From Cyanobacteria bacterium OH_CBB_238 (GTDB lineage Bacteria > Cyanobacteriota > Vampirovibrionia > Gastranaerophilales > Gastranaerophilaceae), in NCBI GenBank assembly GCA_023409995.1, contig JAEYQN010000056.1:1-28298 (forward strand): a stretch of DNA of 28,298 nucleotides. Reading direction: 5' to 3'. Under the pieces are notes generated by a model. The model searched no databases and was not told the DNA's origin. It saw nothing but the letters and a program-made list of their open reading frames with translations. A program made the position numbers and the translations under genes. Shown in pieces: positions 7,681 to 15,711 of the stretch (position 1 is its first letter; every line of letters begins with the position of its first letter).

Positions 7681-9042
7681 TTGTTCGAAAAATTTACAGA
7701 AAAGGCAGTTGACGTCGTTAAGGCTTCTCAAATATCTGCAATTGAGCTAAATCATGAAAAAATATACCCGGAACACTTAATTATCGGGCTTTCTAATCAA
7801 AAAGCAGGCATGGTAACTAAACTGTTTTCTGTATACAAAGTTTCTGCTCAAGATTTAAAACTCTCCATCGAGAAAAAGTTAATTGAAAAAAAGACGGCTA
7901 AACCTATAGAATTTGTTGTGTTTAGTGATAGTGTAAAACACGTTTTTGACAAAGCAATTGACATAGCAAAAAAGTTGGGAAACAGCTATATTCAACCAGA
8001 ACATTTGTTTTTGGCACTTGTAGATAAAAATAACACAAGGGTTATAGAAGTATTAGAAGAACTCAATTTTGACTTAAAGCGATCAAAAGATACTTTATTG
8101 AAAGTGTTAGATAAAAGAAAGAAGCGACAAGAATCTCATCCTGAAGGTACTCAAAATCCTTGCCAAAAGGATGACTATAAATACATCTTGTCAGCGTTTC
8201 AGGACTCAAGCTCCTCTTCAATTTTTGATAGAGCTGTTGCAAAGTTATCTACTTCCAATTATGAAATAATGGGAACTGAGCAAATTGTTCAGTCTATTTT
8301 GGAAGATGAAAGTTCTGATTTACTTTCAATTCTGACTGACGTTGGTATTAATGCAGATAGTTTCTCTGATAAATTAAAAGAAGTTTCTTCTAGACAAGCC
8401 GAATTCGAAGATAAGCAAATTATCTTTACACCAAACGCTCTAAAAACAATGTTATTGGCTATTGAAACTGCAAAAGAGCTTGGTTCTGCATCTTTACAGC
8501 CTGAACATGTTATTCTTGGTTTATTGAAATCTAAGAGTGGTATTGCTTACAATATATTTAAAGAGTTCAATATCGATCCTTCAGAATTAGAGCGAAAGAT
8601 TATTAAGCCAATTGAAAAACAAATGAATGAAACCCTTTTAATTCTCAGATTAGCCAAGCAAGAAGCCAGAAGAATGGGAAGAAATGTTGTTGGCAGTGAA
8701 TTAATATTATTGGGTATTCTTATTGAAGGAAGTTGTTTAGGAGCTTCTGTCCTTGGAGACTTGGGTATTACTGTTAAAGATGCCAGAGCCGAAATAGAAA
8801 AACGCCTTGGCGCTTCAGAAGAATATATGGAGAAAGAAATTTTGTTCAGCGAGAGAGCAAAACAAATTTTGGAAGATGCTTGGAAAATAACAAAATCACA
8901 ATATAAATCAAAAATAACTTCGGAAGATTTGCTCTTAGCTATATGTAAACAGCCCCAATCAATAGCAATGAAAGCTCTTACGAGATTGGGTGTTGATGTC
9001 GTTGAAATTAAGCAGGGGCTTCAAAATAAAAGGTCTCAATAG
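7681..9042 (+). CDS. Protein of three tandem Clp N-terminal domains without an ATPase
   Basis: 453 residues starting at TTG, six bases after GGGG. It consists of six Clp-N half-repeats, i.e. three ClpA/ClpC-type N domains. Their helix signatures are PEHL at residues 30-33 and 106-109, TEQI at 199-202, PEHV at 274-277, SELI at 339-342 and SEDL at 414-417. A linker of low similarity occupies about 145-175. There is no Walker A/B motif or AAA+ module; the stop follows directly after the sixth half-repeat. In ClpC the N domain binds adaptors, substrates or phosphoarginine. N-domain-only proteins exist (e.g. plant ClpT), so this could be a Clp cofactor, adaptor or decoy; that is inference. It is six bases upstream of the U32 gene and in the same frame, so the two are probably one transcript. 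Confidence 0.88.
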   Translation: MFEKFTEKAVDVVKASQISAIELNHEKIYPEHLIIGLSNQKAGMVTKLFSVYKVSAQDLKLSIEKKLIEKKTAKPIEFVVFSDSVKHVFDKAIDIAKKLGNSYIQPEHLFLALVDKNNTRVIEVLEELNFDLKRSKDTLLKVLDKRKKRQESHPEGTQNPCQKDDYKYILSAFQDSSSSSIFDRAVAKLSTSNYEIMGTEQIVQSILEDESSDLLSILTDVGINADSFSDKLKEVSSRQAEFEDKQIIFTPNALKTMLLAIETAKELGSASLQPEHVILGLLKSKSGIAYNIFKEFNIDPSELERKIIKPIEKQMNETLLILRLAKQEARRMGRNVVGSELILLGILIEGSCLGASVLGDLGITVKDARAEIEKRLGASEEYMEKEILFSERAKQILEDAWKITKSQYKSKITSEDLLLAICKQPQSIAMKALTRLGVDVVEIKQGLQNKRSQ

Positions 9043-9048
9043 TCAATA

Positions 9049-10875
9049 ATGCTTAAAACTGATAGACAATATGAACTTCTCGCCCCAGCTAAAAATAAGG
9101 AAATAGCCAAGTTAGCAATTTCGTGTGGAGCTGATGCTGTTTACATTGGTTATTCGAAATTTGGAGCGCGCTCTGCTGCTGGAAATACCTTGGCAGATAT
9201 AAAAGAAGTTGTTGAATTCGCCCATATGTTCAGGGCTAAAGTGTACATAACATTAAATACAATTTTTAAAGATGAAGAGCTGGTCTTAGTTTTAGAGTTG
9301 ATTAAAAAGTTATATTCATTAGATGTAGATGGCATAATTATTCAAGACATGGGGCTTTTGGAGCTTGATTTGCCTCCTATTCCTATAATAGCTAGCACAC
9401 AATGCCATAATAATACATTAGAGAAAATTAAATTCCTGCAAGATACAGGTTTTAAACGAGTTATTCTTCCCCGAGAAACTTCACTGAAAGAAATTGAATA
9501 CATATCTAAAAATACCGACGTCGAAGTGGAGAGTTTTGTCCATGGTGCTTTATGTGTTGCATATAGCGGGCAGTGTTATATGAGTTATTCTATAGGGGGA
9601 AGAAGTGCTAATAGGGGCGAGTGTGCTCAACCATGCAGAAAAAAGTATTCATTAAAAGACTCCACTGGTAAATTTATTGTTAAAAATAAATATTTATTGA
9701 GTTTAAAAGATTTTAATCTTTCAAACAATATTGAAGAACTTATATTAGCTGGTGTTTCTTCGTTCAAAATTGAAGGTCGTCTAAAAGATGAAGCATACAT
9801 AAAAAATGTGGTTAGTTTCTACAGGAGAGAAATTGATAAAGTTCTTGTTAAGTATAATTTGCAAAGATCTTCCGTTGGTGATTCCTCAATATCGTTTGAG
9901 CCTGATTTGTCAAAAACATTTAATCGCTCATATACTACCTATTTTCTTAAAGGAAGAAGTAGTGATATTTCAGCTATTAATTATTCCAAATCGTTAGGAG
10001 AAGAAATTGGGCTGGTTTCTGCCATTACCAAAACTGGGTTTGAAATAAGAACAAATAAGCAGTTATCTCCTGGCGATGGTATTTGTTTTTTTGATAAAAA
10101 TGATGAATTAGTTGGAACTAAAATTAATGAAGTACGTGAGAATATGGTATTTCCTAATACTATGGATTCTATCTCTAAGGGAATATTGATATATCGTAAT
10201 TATAATAGACAGTTTGAAAAAAGTTTGGCTCAAGGTTGCAATAGAAAAATAAGTATTGTCATTACAGTAGATTGTGTTGAGGATGAGTATTTGTTTAAAG
10301 CAGTAGACAGTCAAAATAATTTTGTAGAAATAAAGGTATCCAACTCTTTTGAAGTTGCAAAAGATAAAATAAGGGCACATGAGAATATAAAAAAACAATT
10401 AGCCAAGCTTGGTGATACTGAGTTTTTCGCTTCGGACATCAAAATAACAGCAGATCACGTCCCCTTTATTCCCATTCAAACCATCAACTCTATTCGAAGA
10501 GAACTTGTTTTAGAGTTAAGATTTATGCGAACGAAAAACTTTAAAAAGTCTATTAGAGACAAAGATTTGCAAGTTGTTAAATACCCCTATACTGATTTGG
10601 ATTATTTAGCTAATGTCTATAATGAAAAAGCAAAACAATTTTATGAAACAAGAGGTGCTGCAGTAACTGAGTATGCAGCTGAGAAAAACAATAAATTTAA
10701 TAATAAAAAAATAATGATAACTAAGCATTGTATCAAATACTTATTAAATATGTGCTCAAAGGCGAACAAAAACAATGATACCTGTAAAGAGCCATTGTTT
10801 CTTGTTGATGAATTTGGAAAAGAATATCAACTAAGCTTTGATTGCAAATCATGTGAAATGCAAATATATTCCTAA
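9049..10875 (+). CDS. U32-family protein, RlhA-like (23S rRNA hydroxylation) or related
   Basis: 608 residues. The N-terminus (ELLAPAKNKEIAKLAISCGADAVYIG, residues 9-34) and the U32 signature at about 161-197 are clear: Glu161, HGALC with Cys169, SGQC with Cys176, GRSANRGECAQPC with Cys192 and Cys196. A middle region resembling DUF3656 and a C-terminal cysteine-rich module (Cys561, 569, 579, 599, 602; ending FDCKSCEM) follow. The family comprises TrhP and RlhA, which hydroxylate tRNA and 23S rRNA C2501, and UbiU/V, which bind Fe-S clusters through such cysteines; 'peptidase' is largely historical. The length favours RlhA over TrhP (about 450). The SD is poor (AAAAGG, 15 bases away), consistent with coupling to the upstream Clp-N gene. 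Confidence 0.88.
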   Translation: MLKTDRQYELLAPAKNKEIAKLAISCGADAVYIGYSKFGARSAAGNTLADIKEVVEFAHMFRAKVYITLNTIFKDEELVLVLELIKKLYSLDVDGIIIQDMGLLELDLPPIPIIASTQCHNNTLEKIKFLQDTGFKRVILPRETSLKEIEYISKNTDVEVESFVHGALCVAYSGQCYMSYSIGGRSANRGECAQPCRKKYSLKDSTGKFIVKNKYLLSLKDFNLSNNIEELILAGVSSFKIEGRLKDEAYIKNVVSFYRREIDKVLVKYNLQRSSVGDSSISFEPDLSKTFNRSYTTYFLKGRSSDISAINYSKSLGEEIGLVSAITKTGFEIRTNKQLSPGDGICFFDKNDELVGTKINEVRENMVFPNTMDSISKGILIYRNYNRQFEKSLAQGCNRKISIVITVDCVEDEYLFKAVDSQNNFVEIKVSNSFEVAKDKIRAHENIKKQLAKLGDTEFFASDIKITADHVPFIPIQTINSIRRELVLELRFMRTKNFKKSIRDKDLQVVKYPYTDLDYLANVYNEKAKQFYETRGAAVTEYAAEKNNKFNNKKIMITKHCIKYLLNMCSKANKNNDTCKEPLFLVDEFGKEYQLSFDCKSCEMQIYS

Positions 10876-10903
10876 TATTTAAATATTGTAACGCAATGTA
10901 ACG
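10874..10903. promoter_or_regulatory. Palindrome plus two direct repeats upstream of the repeat-protein gene
   Basis: A perfect 14-bp palindrome (AATATTTAAATATT, 10874-10887) overlaps the U32 stop. It is followed by TGTAACG at 10887-10893 and again at 10897-10903, exactly ten bases apart, one helical turn. The spacing suggests a protein-binding site. No T-tract follows, so it is not an intrinsic terminator. The regulator is unknown. Confidence 0.35.
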
Positions 10904-10967
10904 ATATATACTTATTATGCATATGGTATATAAAAGATGTTTTTATATAAGAGTGTAAGTAAAGTAT

Positions 10968-10982
10968 GTATCAGTTTGATAC
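10968..10982 (+). promoter_or_regulatory. Small inverted repeat just before the ribosome site
   Basis: GTATCA-GTT-TGATAC (6-bp arms, 3-nt loop) ends four bases before the AGGAG at 10986-10990 that serves the ATG at 10999. It could be an operator or a short 5'-UTR hairpin affecting translation or mRNA stability. Six-base arms alone are weak evidence. Confidence 0.25.
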
Positions 10983-10998
10983 TGTAGGAGTATAAATT

Positions 10999-12870
10999 AT
11001 GAGTTTAGTTAGTGCATTACAATCTGGCAATTATAATTACTTAACTGGAAAAAATAACTCAAATGTTTCTATAACAACAGGTACTGGAAATAGCAATATT
11101 GATGTAGTTGGCGGAAATATTTCAATTTCTACAGGAAATGGAAACCAAACAATTACTGCTGATGCTGCCAACAATCTAAATATTTCTACTGGTTCAATTG
11201 GTACAGATGTCATTAAAGCAAGTGCATTCAGTGCAATAATTGATACAAATGATAGCAATGACACAATTATCTTAAATGCTACTTCTTTTGATATTGATGC
11301 AGGTAACGGCGACAATACAGTTGCTGTAAAAGGTGATACTAGCAATAAAACTGCTCAAAATTCAATTAAATTAGGCAATGGTAATGATACAGTTATAGCT
11401 TCAGCTAACAACTTGAGTATCGAAGATGGTAATGGTTCTTTAACTGCTATTACTTGTGGTGATAATACTTCAATCGAATCAGGAAACGGCACTCACTCAA
11501 TTGCTTTCTGGGGTGACAATATTGATATCAAAGTTGGTGACGGTAATGCAAATATTCAAACTTTAGATAAAACAATTGCTACAGCTAGCAGTGCAACTCT
11601 AGCAACACTTGATCAATATGGCATCATTGATGCAATTGAAGATGCTACAACTCTAGACAGCATCATTACTTCTAGAACAACAATTGCAAACTATAGTGAT
11701 GATCCGGTTAGCTCAATCATCAAACAATATAACTTGAGCGGTACAGAAGCAGCTACATTAAAAAGTTTATACACTTCAGGCGCTATATATGATACATACA
11801 AAGATGGTACTCCTAAATATGTAATCGTAAAAAGCCCTCAATTATCATCTCAAGAAGGCAAAGATGTATATGTAATTGCTGCTAGAGATGGCGACAAACA
11901 TACTTATTCTGTAAATAGCTACAAAAATCAAATCAAAAATAACCCTCACAACTTTACTGGTGATGGCAGAGAATGTATCGCTACAAGCGTAGATTGGGCT
12001 ACAGATACAGAATCAGGATATGTAGGATCAATTTATAAAGATACAACAACTACAAATTACCTAATTGATGGTACATCAAATGCAAGCATAACAACTGGCT
12101 CTGGTACTAAAAATATTGCACTAACAGCTGCTGCTGATGGAAACTCAACAATTGATCTAAACCTTGGAAACGGTACAAACAATGTTTCAATAACAAATGG
12201 ATTTACTGTTTCTGATGTTACAACAGATATAATTAACACTTTACAAAAAGTTAGTACTTCAGTATTTGTAGCTACTAATACATACAACTCTCCATTAGTA
12301 TTAGATACAAACAAAGATGGAAAAGTAAGTGCTACAGCAGGAACCGGTGTTGACGTTGATGGCGATGGTATTGCAGACGGTGCTGCTACAGATGGCGATA
12401 AAATGCTTGCTATGAGCGATATGAATGCTAACGGACAAATTGATGGTACAGAAGTTTTCGGTAATAAAACAGTAAACCCATTCACTGGAGAAGCTATCAA
12501 TGCTGCTAATGGTTTTGAAGCATTAAAACTTGTTGCTCAGTCAGCTGAGTCTGTAACAGGCCTTGACTGTATCGATGCAGATGGCAACGTCACTATTGCA
12601 ACTCTAAAACAAGCTTTAGCTACAGTTGGTGTTAACCTTGGATTCATCAGCGATGCCAACAACACAGAACTTGAAGATATTAAAGATGTTACATCAATCA
12701 ATACTTCTAGCTATAAAGAAGTAGATGCTACAGGCGCAGTACAAAATAGACAACTTGGTTCATATGTAGATGCTGATGGAAATGTTCAATCTGTAGATGA
12801 TGTATGGTTTGCTTCATCATTAAACCAAGATGAAAACTTCTTTAAAACTTTCGCTAACTTCACAATCTAA
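10999..12870 (+). CDS. Large repetitive beta-solenoid protein with calcium-loop motifs
   Basis: 623 residues with a good SD (AGGAG, 8 bases). Residues about 15-190 and 352-400 are built of ~18-residue units with G-N/D-G-N/D-x-x-I turns (e.g. LGNGNDTVIA, SGNGTHSIAF), reminiscent of RTX-like beta rolls. About 205-350 is a non-repetitive insert. At about 436-485 are Asp-rich loops of EF-hand/dockerin type (DTNKDGKV, DVDGDGIAD, DMNANGQIDGTE), with another (DADGN) at 526-530 and again near 591-595. There is no N-terminal signal peptide or membrane helix, and the C-terminus is hydrophobic (FFKTFANFTI), which fits a type I secretion substrate; that is inference. It has its own long leader and a strong terminator, so it is a single-gene unit, perhaps abundant and extracellular (S-layer- or adhesin-like). 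No secretion genes lie nearby. Precise family not recognised. Confidence 0.8.
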   Translation: MSLVSALQSGNYNYLTGKNNSNVSITTGTGNSNIDVVGGNISISTGNGNQTITADAANNLNISTGSIGTDVIKASAFSAIIDTNDSNDTIILNATSFDIDAGNGDNTVAVKGDTSNKTAQNSIKLGNGNDTVIASANNLSIEDGNGSLTAITCGDNTSIESGNGTHSIAFWGDNIDIKVGDGNANIQTLDKTIATASSATLATLDQYGIIDAIEDATTLDSIITSRTTIANYSDDPVSSIIKQYNLSGTEAATLKSLYTSGAIYDTYKDGTPKYVIVKSPQLSSQEGKDVYVIAARDGDKHTYSVNSYKNQIKNNPHNFTGDGRECIATSVDWATDTESGYVGSIYKDTTTTNYLIDGTSNASITTGSGTKNIALTAAADGNSTIDLNLGNGTNNVSITNGFTVSDVTTDIINTLQKVSTSVFVATNTYNSPLVLDTNKDGKVSATAGTGVDVDGDGIADGAATDGDKMLAMSDMNANGQIDGTEVFGNKTVNPFTGEAINAANGFEALKLVAQSAESVTGLDCIDADGNVTIATLKQALATVGVNLGFISDANNTELEDIKDVTSINTSSYKEVDATGAVQNRQLGSYVDADGNVQSVDDVWFASSLNQDENFFKTFANFTI

Positions 12871-12889
12871 TTAAATTCGGCCATAATAG

Positions 12890-12927
12890 AAATATCGAGG
12901 TAATCTGCTAACCTCGATATTTTTTTT
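12890..12927. terminator. Strong intrinsic terminator after the repeat-protein gene
   Basis: Perfect 12-bp stem (left arm 12890-12901, right arm 12911-12922; core ATCGAGGT/ACCTCGAT), 9-nt loop, then T8 ending at 12927 on the plus strand. The stop of the convergent permease gene (12926-12928) abuts it, so it may also end that transcript, although the T-tract on that side is imperfect. Confidence 0.9.
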
Positions 12928-13771
12928 ATCCCTTTATTGCACCTTCGTTTTGACCAGAAATAAAATATTTTTGCATTGCAATGAAAAAAACTAGTATTGG
13001 AATGATTGATATGATTGAGCCTGCAGCAATATATCTCCAATTTGCACTAAACATTCCTTGCAAATCGTTAATCCCAACAGGTAATGTGTATAAGTTTTTC
13101 TTTGTTAACACAATACTAGGCCATAAAAATTCACCCCAAGAGCCGATAAACGTAAATATTGCTAATACTGCTAAGGTTGGCGTCACCATTGGTAATAAAA
13201 CTTTGTACCAAATTTGTAAAACATTACAGCCATCAACAAAAGCCGCTTCTTCCAGTTCTTTAGGAATTGCCATAAATGCCTGCCTCATAAGGAAAATTCC
13301 AAAAGCGTTGACAGCAAAAGGTAGTATTAAACCAAGATATCCCATAAAGTTGTTAACTGAATCTACCATTTGTAGTTTTAAAATAATTAAGTAGATTGGC
13401 AGCATTATTGCTTGAAAAGGAACCATTATAGTTGTTAGGATTAGAAAAAATATGCTTTTTTTTCCCTTAAATTCCATTCTGGCAAGAGGATATGCTGCAA
13501 GAGCAGATAATATGAGATTTAGAATTACCGTAAATCCTGCGACAATTATGCTGTTAAAGAAATATAGCATAAAGGGTATCTGTTTCCAGACTCCAATAAA
13601 GTTTTCGAATGTTGGAGATTCAGGTATGAAGACTGGAGGATATTGGAAAATATTTTCAGAATTGCCTTTTAGTGCAGTTGAAATTAACCATAGAAAAGGA
13701 AAAATAGAGAGAATTGATACAATAATTAGTATCGAGTGTATTGTTATAGATTTTGCTATTTTCCTTATCAT
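12926..13771 (-). CDS. Sugar-type ABC transporter permease, MalG/UgpE-like (CUT1)
   Basis: 281 residues, six predicted membrane helices. The EAA loop that docks on the ATPase is clear (EEAAFVDGCNVLQIWYK, about residues 177-193), followed by LPMVTPTLAVLAIF and GSWGEFLWP, as in the MalG family. The N-terminal PFLWLISTALK is also characteristic. It forms an inner-membrane heterodimer with the MalF-like permease encoded just upstream; the two genes overlap by four bases (ATGA). The substrate cannot be read from the permease alone. No binding protein or ATPase is nearby. It ends at the shared terminator. Confidence 0.92.
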   Translation of the reverse strand: MIRKIAKSITIHSILIIVSILSIFPFLWLISTALKGNSENIFQYPPVFIPESPTFENFIGVWKQIPFMLYFFNSIIVAGFTVILNLILSALAAYPLARMEFKGKKSIFFLILTTIMVPFQAIMLPIYLIILKLQMVDSVNNFMGYLGLILPFAVNAFGIFLMRQAFMAIPKELEEAAFVDGCNVLQIWYKVLLPMVTPTLAVLAIFTFIGSWGEFLWPSIVLTKKNLYTLPVGINDLQGMFSANWRYIAAGSIISIIPILVFFIAMQKYFISGQNEGAIKG

Positions 13772-14640
13772 GCTTGATACCTTTTTCCTTCAAAAAATAA
13801 GACATTTATTATAGAAAAAATCAGAACAATGCCTAATAAAATAACAGAAGCTGCAGAAGCAATTGATAAGTCAAGATTTTCGAATGCTCTTTCGTATATA
13901 TAATATACAATTGTCTTGGTTGAGTCCAACGGCCCCCCCCTTGTCATTACATATATTTCTGCAAAGACTTTTAATGCAGAAATTGATGAAATAGTTACTA
14001 CAAGTGCTATTGTTGGCATTAAATGTGGTATTGTTACCGTCAAATGTTTTTTTATTGCATTGGCTCCATCTACCATTGCGGCCTCATAAAGATCTTTTGG
14101 CGCAGACATTAACGCAGATAAATAAATCATCATATAGTATCCTACGCCCTTAAATATAGTAACGGCAATAACCGAATATACTGCAACATTGGGGTCTGTT
14201 AGCCAACCTATAGGTTCAGAACCTAGTTTATCTGCTATATAATTCAGTATGCCTTGTTGGGCATATAGCCATTTAAAAGCAATTGCTACCACAACTATTG
14301 ATATAACGACAGGAAGATAAATAAGTATCTTGTATATAGTTACTCCTTTGATTTTTTGATTAATAAGTATTGCTAAAAATAGAGGAATAGTTGCTAATAT
14401 TGGCACGGCTCCAAATAAGTATATAAAAGTGATTCCAATTACACTAAAAAAATCTTTGGAGTGGAATAGTTTTATGTAGTTGTCAATCCCTACCCAGCTT
14501 GGATTGTATAAATCATTGGAAAAATCTTTAAAGCTTAATAATATTGTTTCAAAAAATGGAATAAAGAAAAACAGCATAAGAATTATTAATGCTGGTAGTA
14601 TAAATAAATATGGAACATATTTTTTATAATACTTATACAA
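13768..14640 (-). CDS. Sugar-type ABC transporter permease, MalF/UgpA-like (CUT1)
   Basis: 290 residues, six membrane helices, TTG start preceded by AAAAGGG at seven bases. Family marks: LPALIILMLFFFIPFFETI near the N-terminus, the EAA loop (KDLYEAAMVDGANAIKKH, about residues 183-200) and the TRGGPLDST motif near 243-251, encoded across a G8 run. Pairs with the downstream MalG-like gene (4-base overlap). A good promoter lies upstream on the minus strand. The solute-binding protein and the MalK/UgpC-type ATPase usually found with these permeases are missing from the visible neighbourhood. A shared ATPase elsewhere is plausible. Confidence 0.92.
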   Translation of the reverse strand: MYKYYKKYVPYLFILPALIILMLFFFIPFFETILLSFKDFSNDLYNPSWVGIDNYIKLFHSKDFFSVIGITFIYLFGAVPILATIPLFLAILINQKIKGVTIYKILIYLPVVISIVVVAIAFKWLYAQQGILNYIADKLGSEPIGWLTDPNVAVYSVIAVTIFKGVGYYMMIYLSALMSAPKDLYEAAMVDGANAIKKHLTVTIPHLMPTIALVVTISSISALKVFAEIYVMTRGGPLDSTKTIVYYIYERAFENLDLSIASAASVILLGIVLIFSIINVLFFEGKRYQA

Positions 14641-14679
14641 GCTAAAGCCCTTTTACTAAATGCCCTAAAGCCATTATAG

Positions 14680-14708
14680 ATTATATCAGATTATTTACAA
14701 TAGCTCAA
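14680..14708 (-). promoter_or_regulatory. Promoter of the ABC permease operon
   Basis: TTGAGC (14708-14703), 17-bp spacer, extended -10 TGATATAAT (hexamer 14685-14680). A second TATAAT (14678-14673) preceded by TTGTAA at 16 bp overlaps it. The leader would be about 30 bases to the TTG at 14640. Confidence 0.55.
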
Positions 14709-14746
14709 AAAAAGCAATCTTTAAATGTCAAATGTTTTTATATAAA

Positions 14747-14752
14747 TATAAT
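14747..14752 (+). promoter_or_regulatory. Candidate -10 for the unknown gene at 14775
   Basis: TATAAT at 14747-14752 in an AT-rich tract, without a convincing -35. It includes the upstream ATG at 14751, so transcription would begin after that ATG. This supports translation from 14775 instead. Confidence 0.3.
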
Positions 14753-14774
14753 GTTAATACGAGGCAGGGGATTT

Positions 14775-15500
14775 ATGCTCAAATTACTGTTTAAGATTTT
14801 CGATTTTATAATGGAAACACAGAATAAATTTTATCAAACAAAATATAAGAGCCAGTCTAGTATGTTTTTCTCAGATTCTACTACAAAATTTTCAATGAAC
14901 ACCGCCTGTACTATGAAGCTGTCCTCAAAAACGGAAGAAAATAAAGCAAAAATAAATAAAGTAGCAAAACAAATAATTCTTAAAAACATAAAAAGTCCCG
15001 AGAAAATTTTAGAATTTATTGAGCAAAAAGGAACAAAAGTCTATCAAAGTGATAAGGCTGCGTTTATTCTTTCTGCGATTGGTGAAGAAGAGGGTTTTAT
15101 TACTTCAATGAGGGGGCAAAGGGCTTTATGCTTGAACTTCTTAATAGGCGTATTGATTGAGAAAAAATTGAAAATTTCGTTCTCATCACCTGAAATCTTT
15201 ATGTTTAGAGATGCTCCAGTCGATATATATATGTTGTCTCATAATCTTCACAGATGGTATGGATACAAAATGAAGTTACCAGGGTATGATTATGAAACAC
15301 AAGAAAAATTTAAGAAGGTATATAAGACATTAAATGATGTTGAAATAAGTAAATTTTCGTTTTCTGATGTTATGTCAGTTAAGGAAGCTGTTGCAAGGAA
15401 TGTAGAGTCAATAAACTTTGTAGTAAATATTGCTAAAGAGTATGAAGGTTCAAAAAAATCACTTGCAAAGATAGTTGCCTCTGGTGGAGCAAGTGTATAG
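14775..15500 (+). CDS. Conserved-looking protein of unknown function
   Basis: 241 residues from the ATG at 14775. An ATG at 14751 is in frame but overlaps a likely -10, whereas GAGGCAGGGG (14761-14770) precedes 14775. I do not recognise the family. Visible features: a short hydrophobic/basic N-terminus (LKLLFKIFDFI) that could lie on a membrane, a Lys-rich stretch at about 55-85, and a more ordered region (about 95-190) with GEEEGFITSMRGQRALCLNF, SSPEIFMFRDAP, and NLHRWYGYKM. The C-terminus is AKIVASGGASV. It is a single-gene unit between the divergent ABC operon and its own terminator, and it precedes the pyrophosphatase gene by about 210 bases. Confidence 0.75.
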   Translation: MLKLLFKIFDFIMETQNKFYQTKYKSQSSMFFSDSTTKFSMNTACTMKLSSKTEENKAKINKVAKQIILKNIKSPEKILEFIEQKGTKVYQSDKAAFILSAIGEEEGFITSMRGQRALCLNFLIGVLIEKKLKISFSSPEIFMFRDAPVDIYMLSHNLHRWYGYKMKLPGYDYETQEKFKKVYKTLNDVEISKFSFSDVMSVKEAVARNVESINFVVNIAKEYEGSKKSLAKIVASGGASV

Positions 15501-15528
15501 TAATATAGTGTTGTAATTTTTATTTATT

Positions 15529-15566
15529 AATTCCCTCTTATTATGAATAAGTGAGGGAATTTTTTT
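15529..15566 (+). terminator. Intrinsic terminator after the unknown gene
   Basis: AATTCCCTC (15529-15537) pairs with GAGGGAATT (15553-15561); TTATT/AATAA extends the hairpin inside with a two-base bulge. A run of about seven T follows to 15566. Confidence 0.85.
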
Positions 15567-15611
15567 GTGCGTTTATCAATATTATTCATATATTTAAGGG
15601 AGTTTTTTTGC

Positions 15612-15640
15612 TTGCCAAGTATTAAAAATAAGCTTACAAT
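15612..15640 (+). promoter_or_regulatory. Promoter of the pyrophosphatase gene
   Basis: TTGCCA (15612-15617), 17-bp spacer, TACAAT (15635-15640). The leader would be about 65 bases and contains a small inverted repeat, AAACAG/CTGTTT (15670-15675 and 15682-15687), before the AGGAG site. The stretch 15567-15711 holds no gene. Confidence 0.5.
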
Positions 15641-15711
15641 AGGACTTATTATATGTGGATGAATAAAGAAAACAGGTAAAACTGTTTATAGAATAGTAAA
15701 AGGAGAAGAGA

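Noticed and set aside
10874..10887. AATATTTAAATATT as a terminator of the U32 gene
   Set aside because: It has no GC in the stem and no T-tract. Kept only as a possible binding site.
12057..12500. 147-codon open frame on the minus strand inside the repeat-protein gene
   Set aside because: It is a Pro/Ser/Val-rich shadow of the Gly/Asn/Thr repeats on the plus strand, with no RBS and no family resemblance.
12981..13394. 137-codon open frame on the plus strand across the MalG-like gene
   Set aside because: Antisense shadow; the minus strand encodes a complete ABC permease with an EAA loop.
13931..13938. C8 run inside the MalF-like gene as a phase-variation tract
   Set aside because: It encodes the conserved R-G-G-P motif and the frame is intact on both sides. 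Slippage is possible, but nothing indicates switching.
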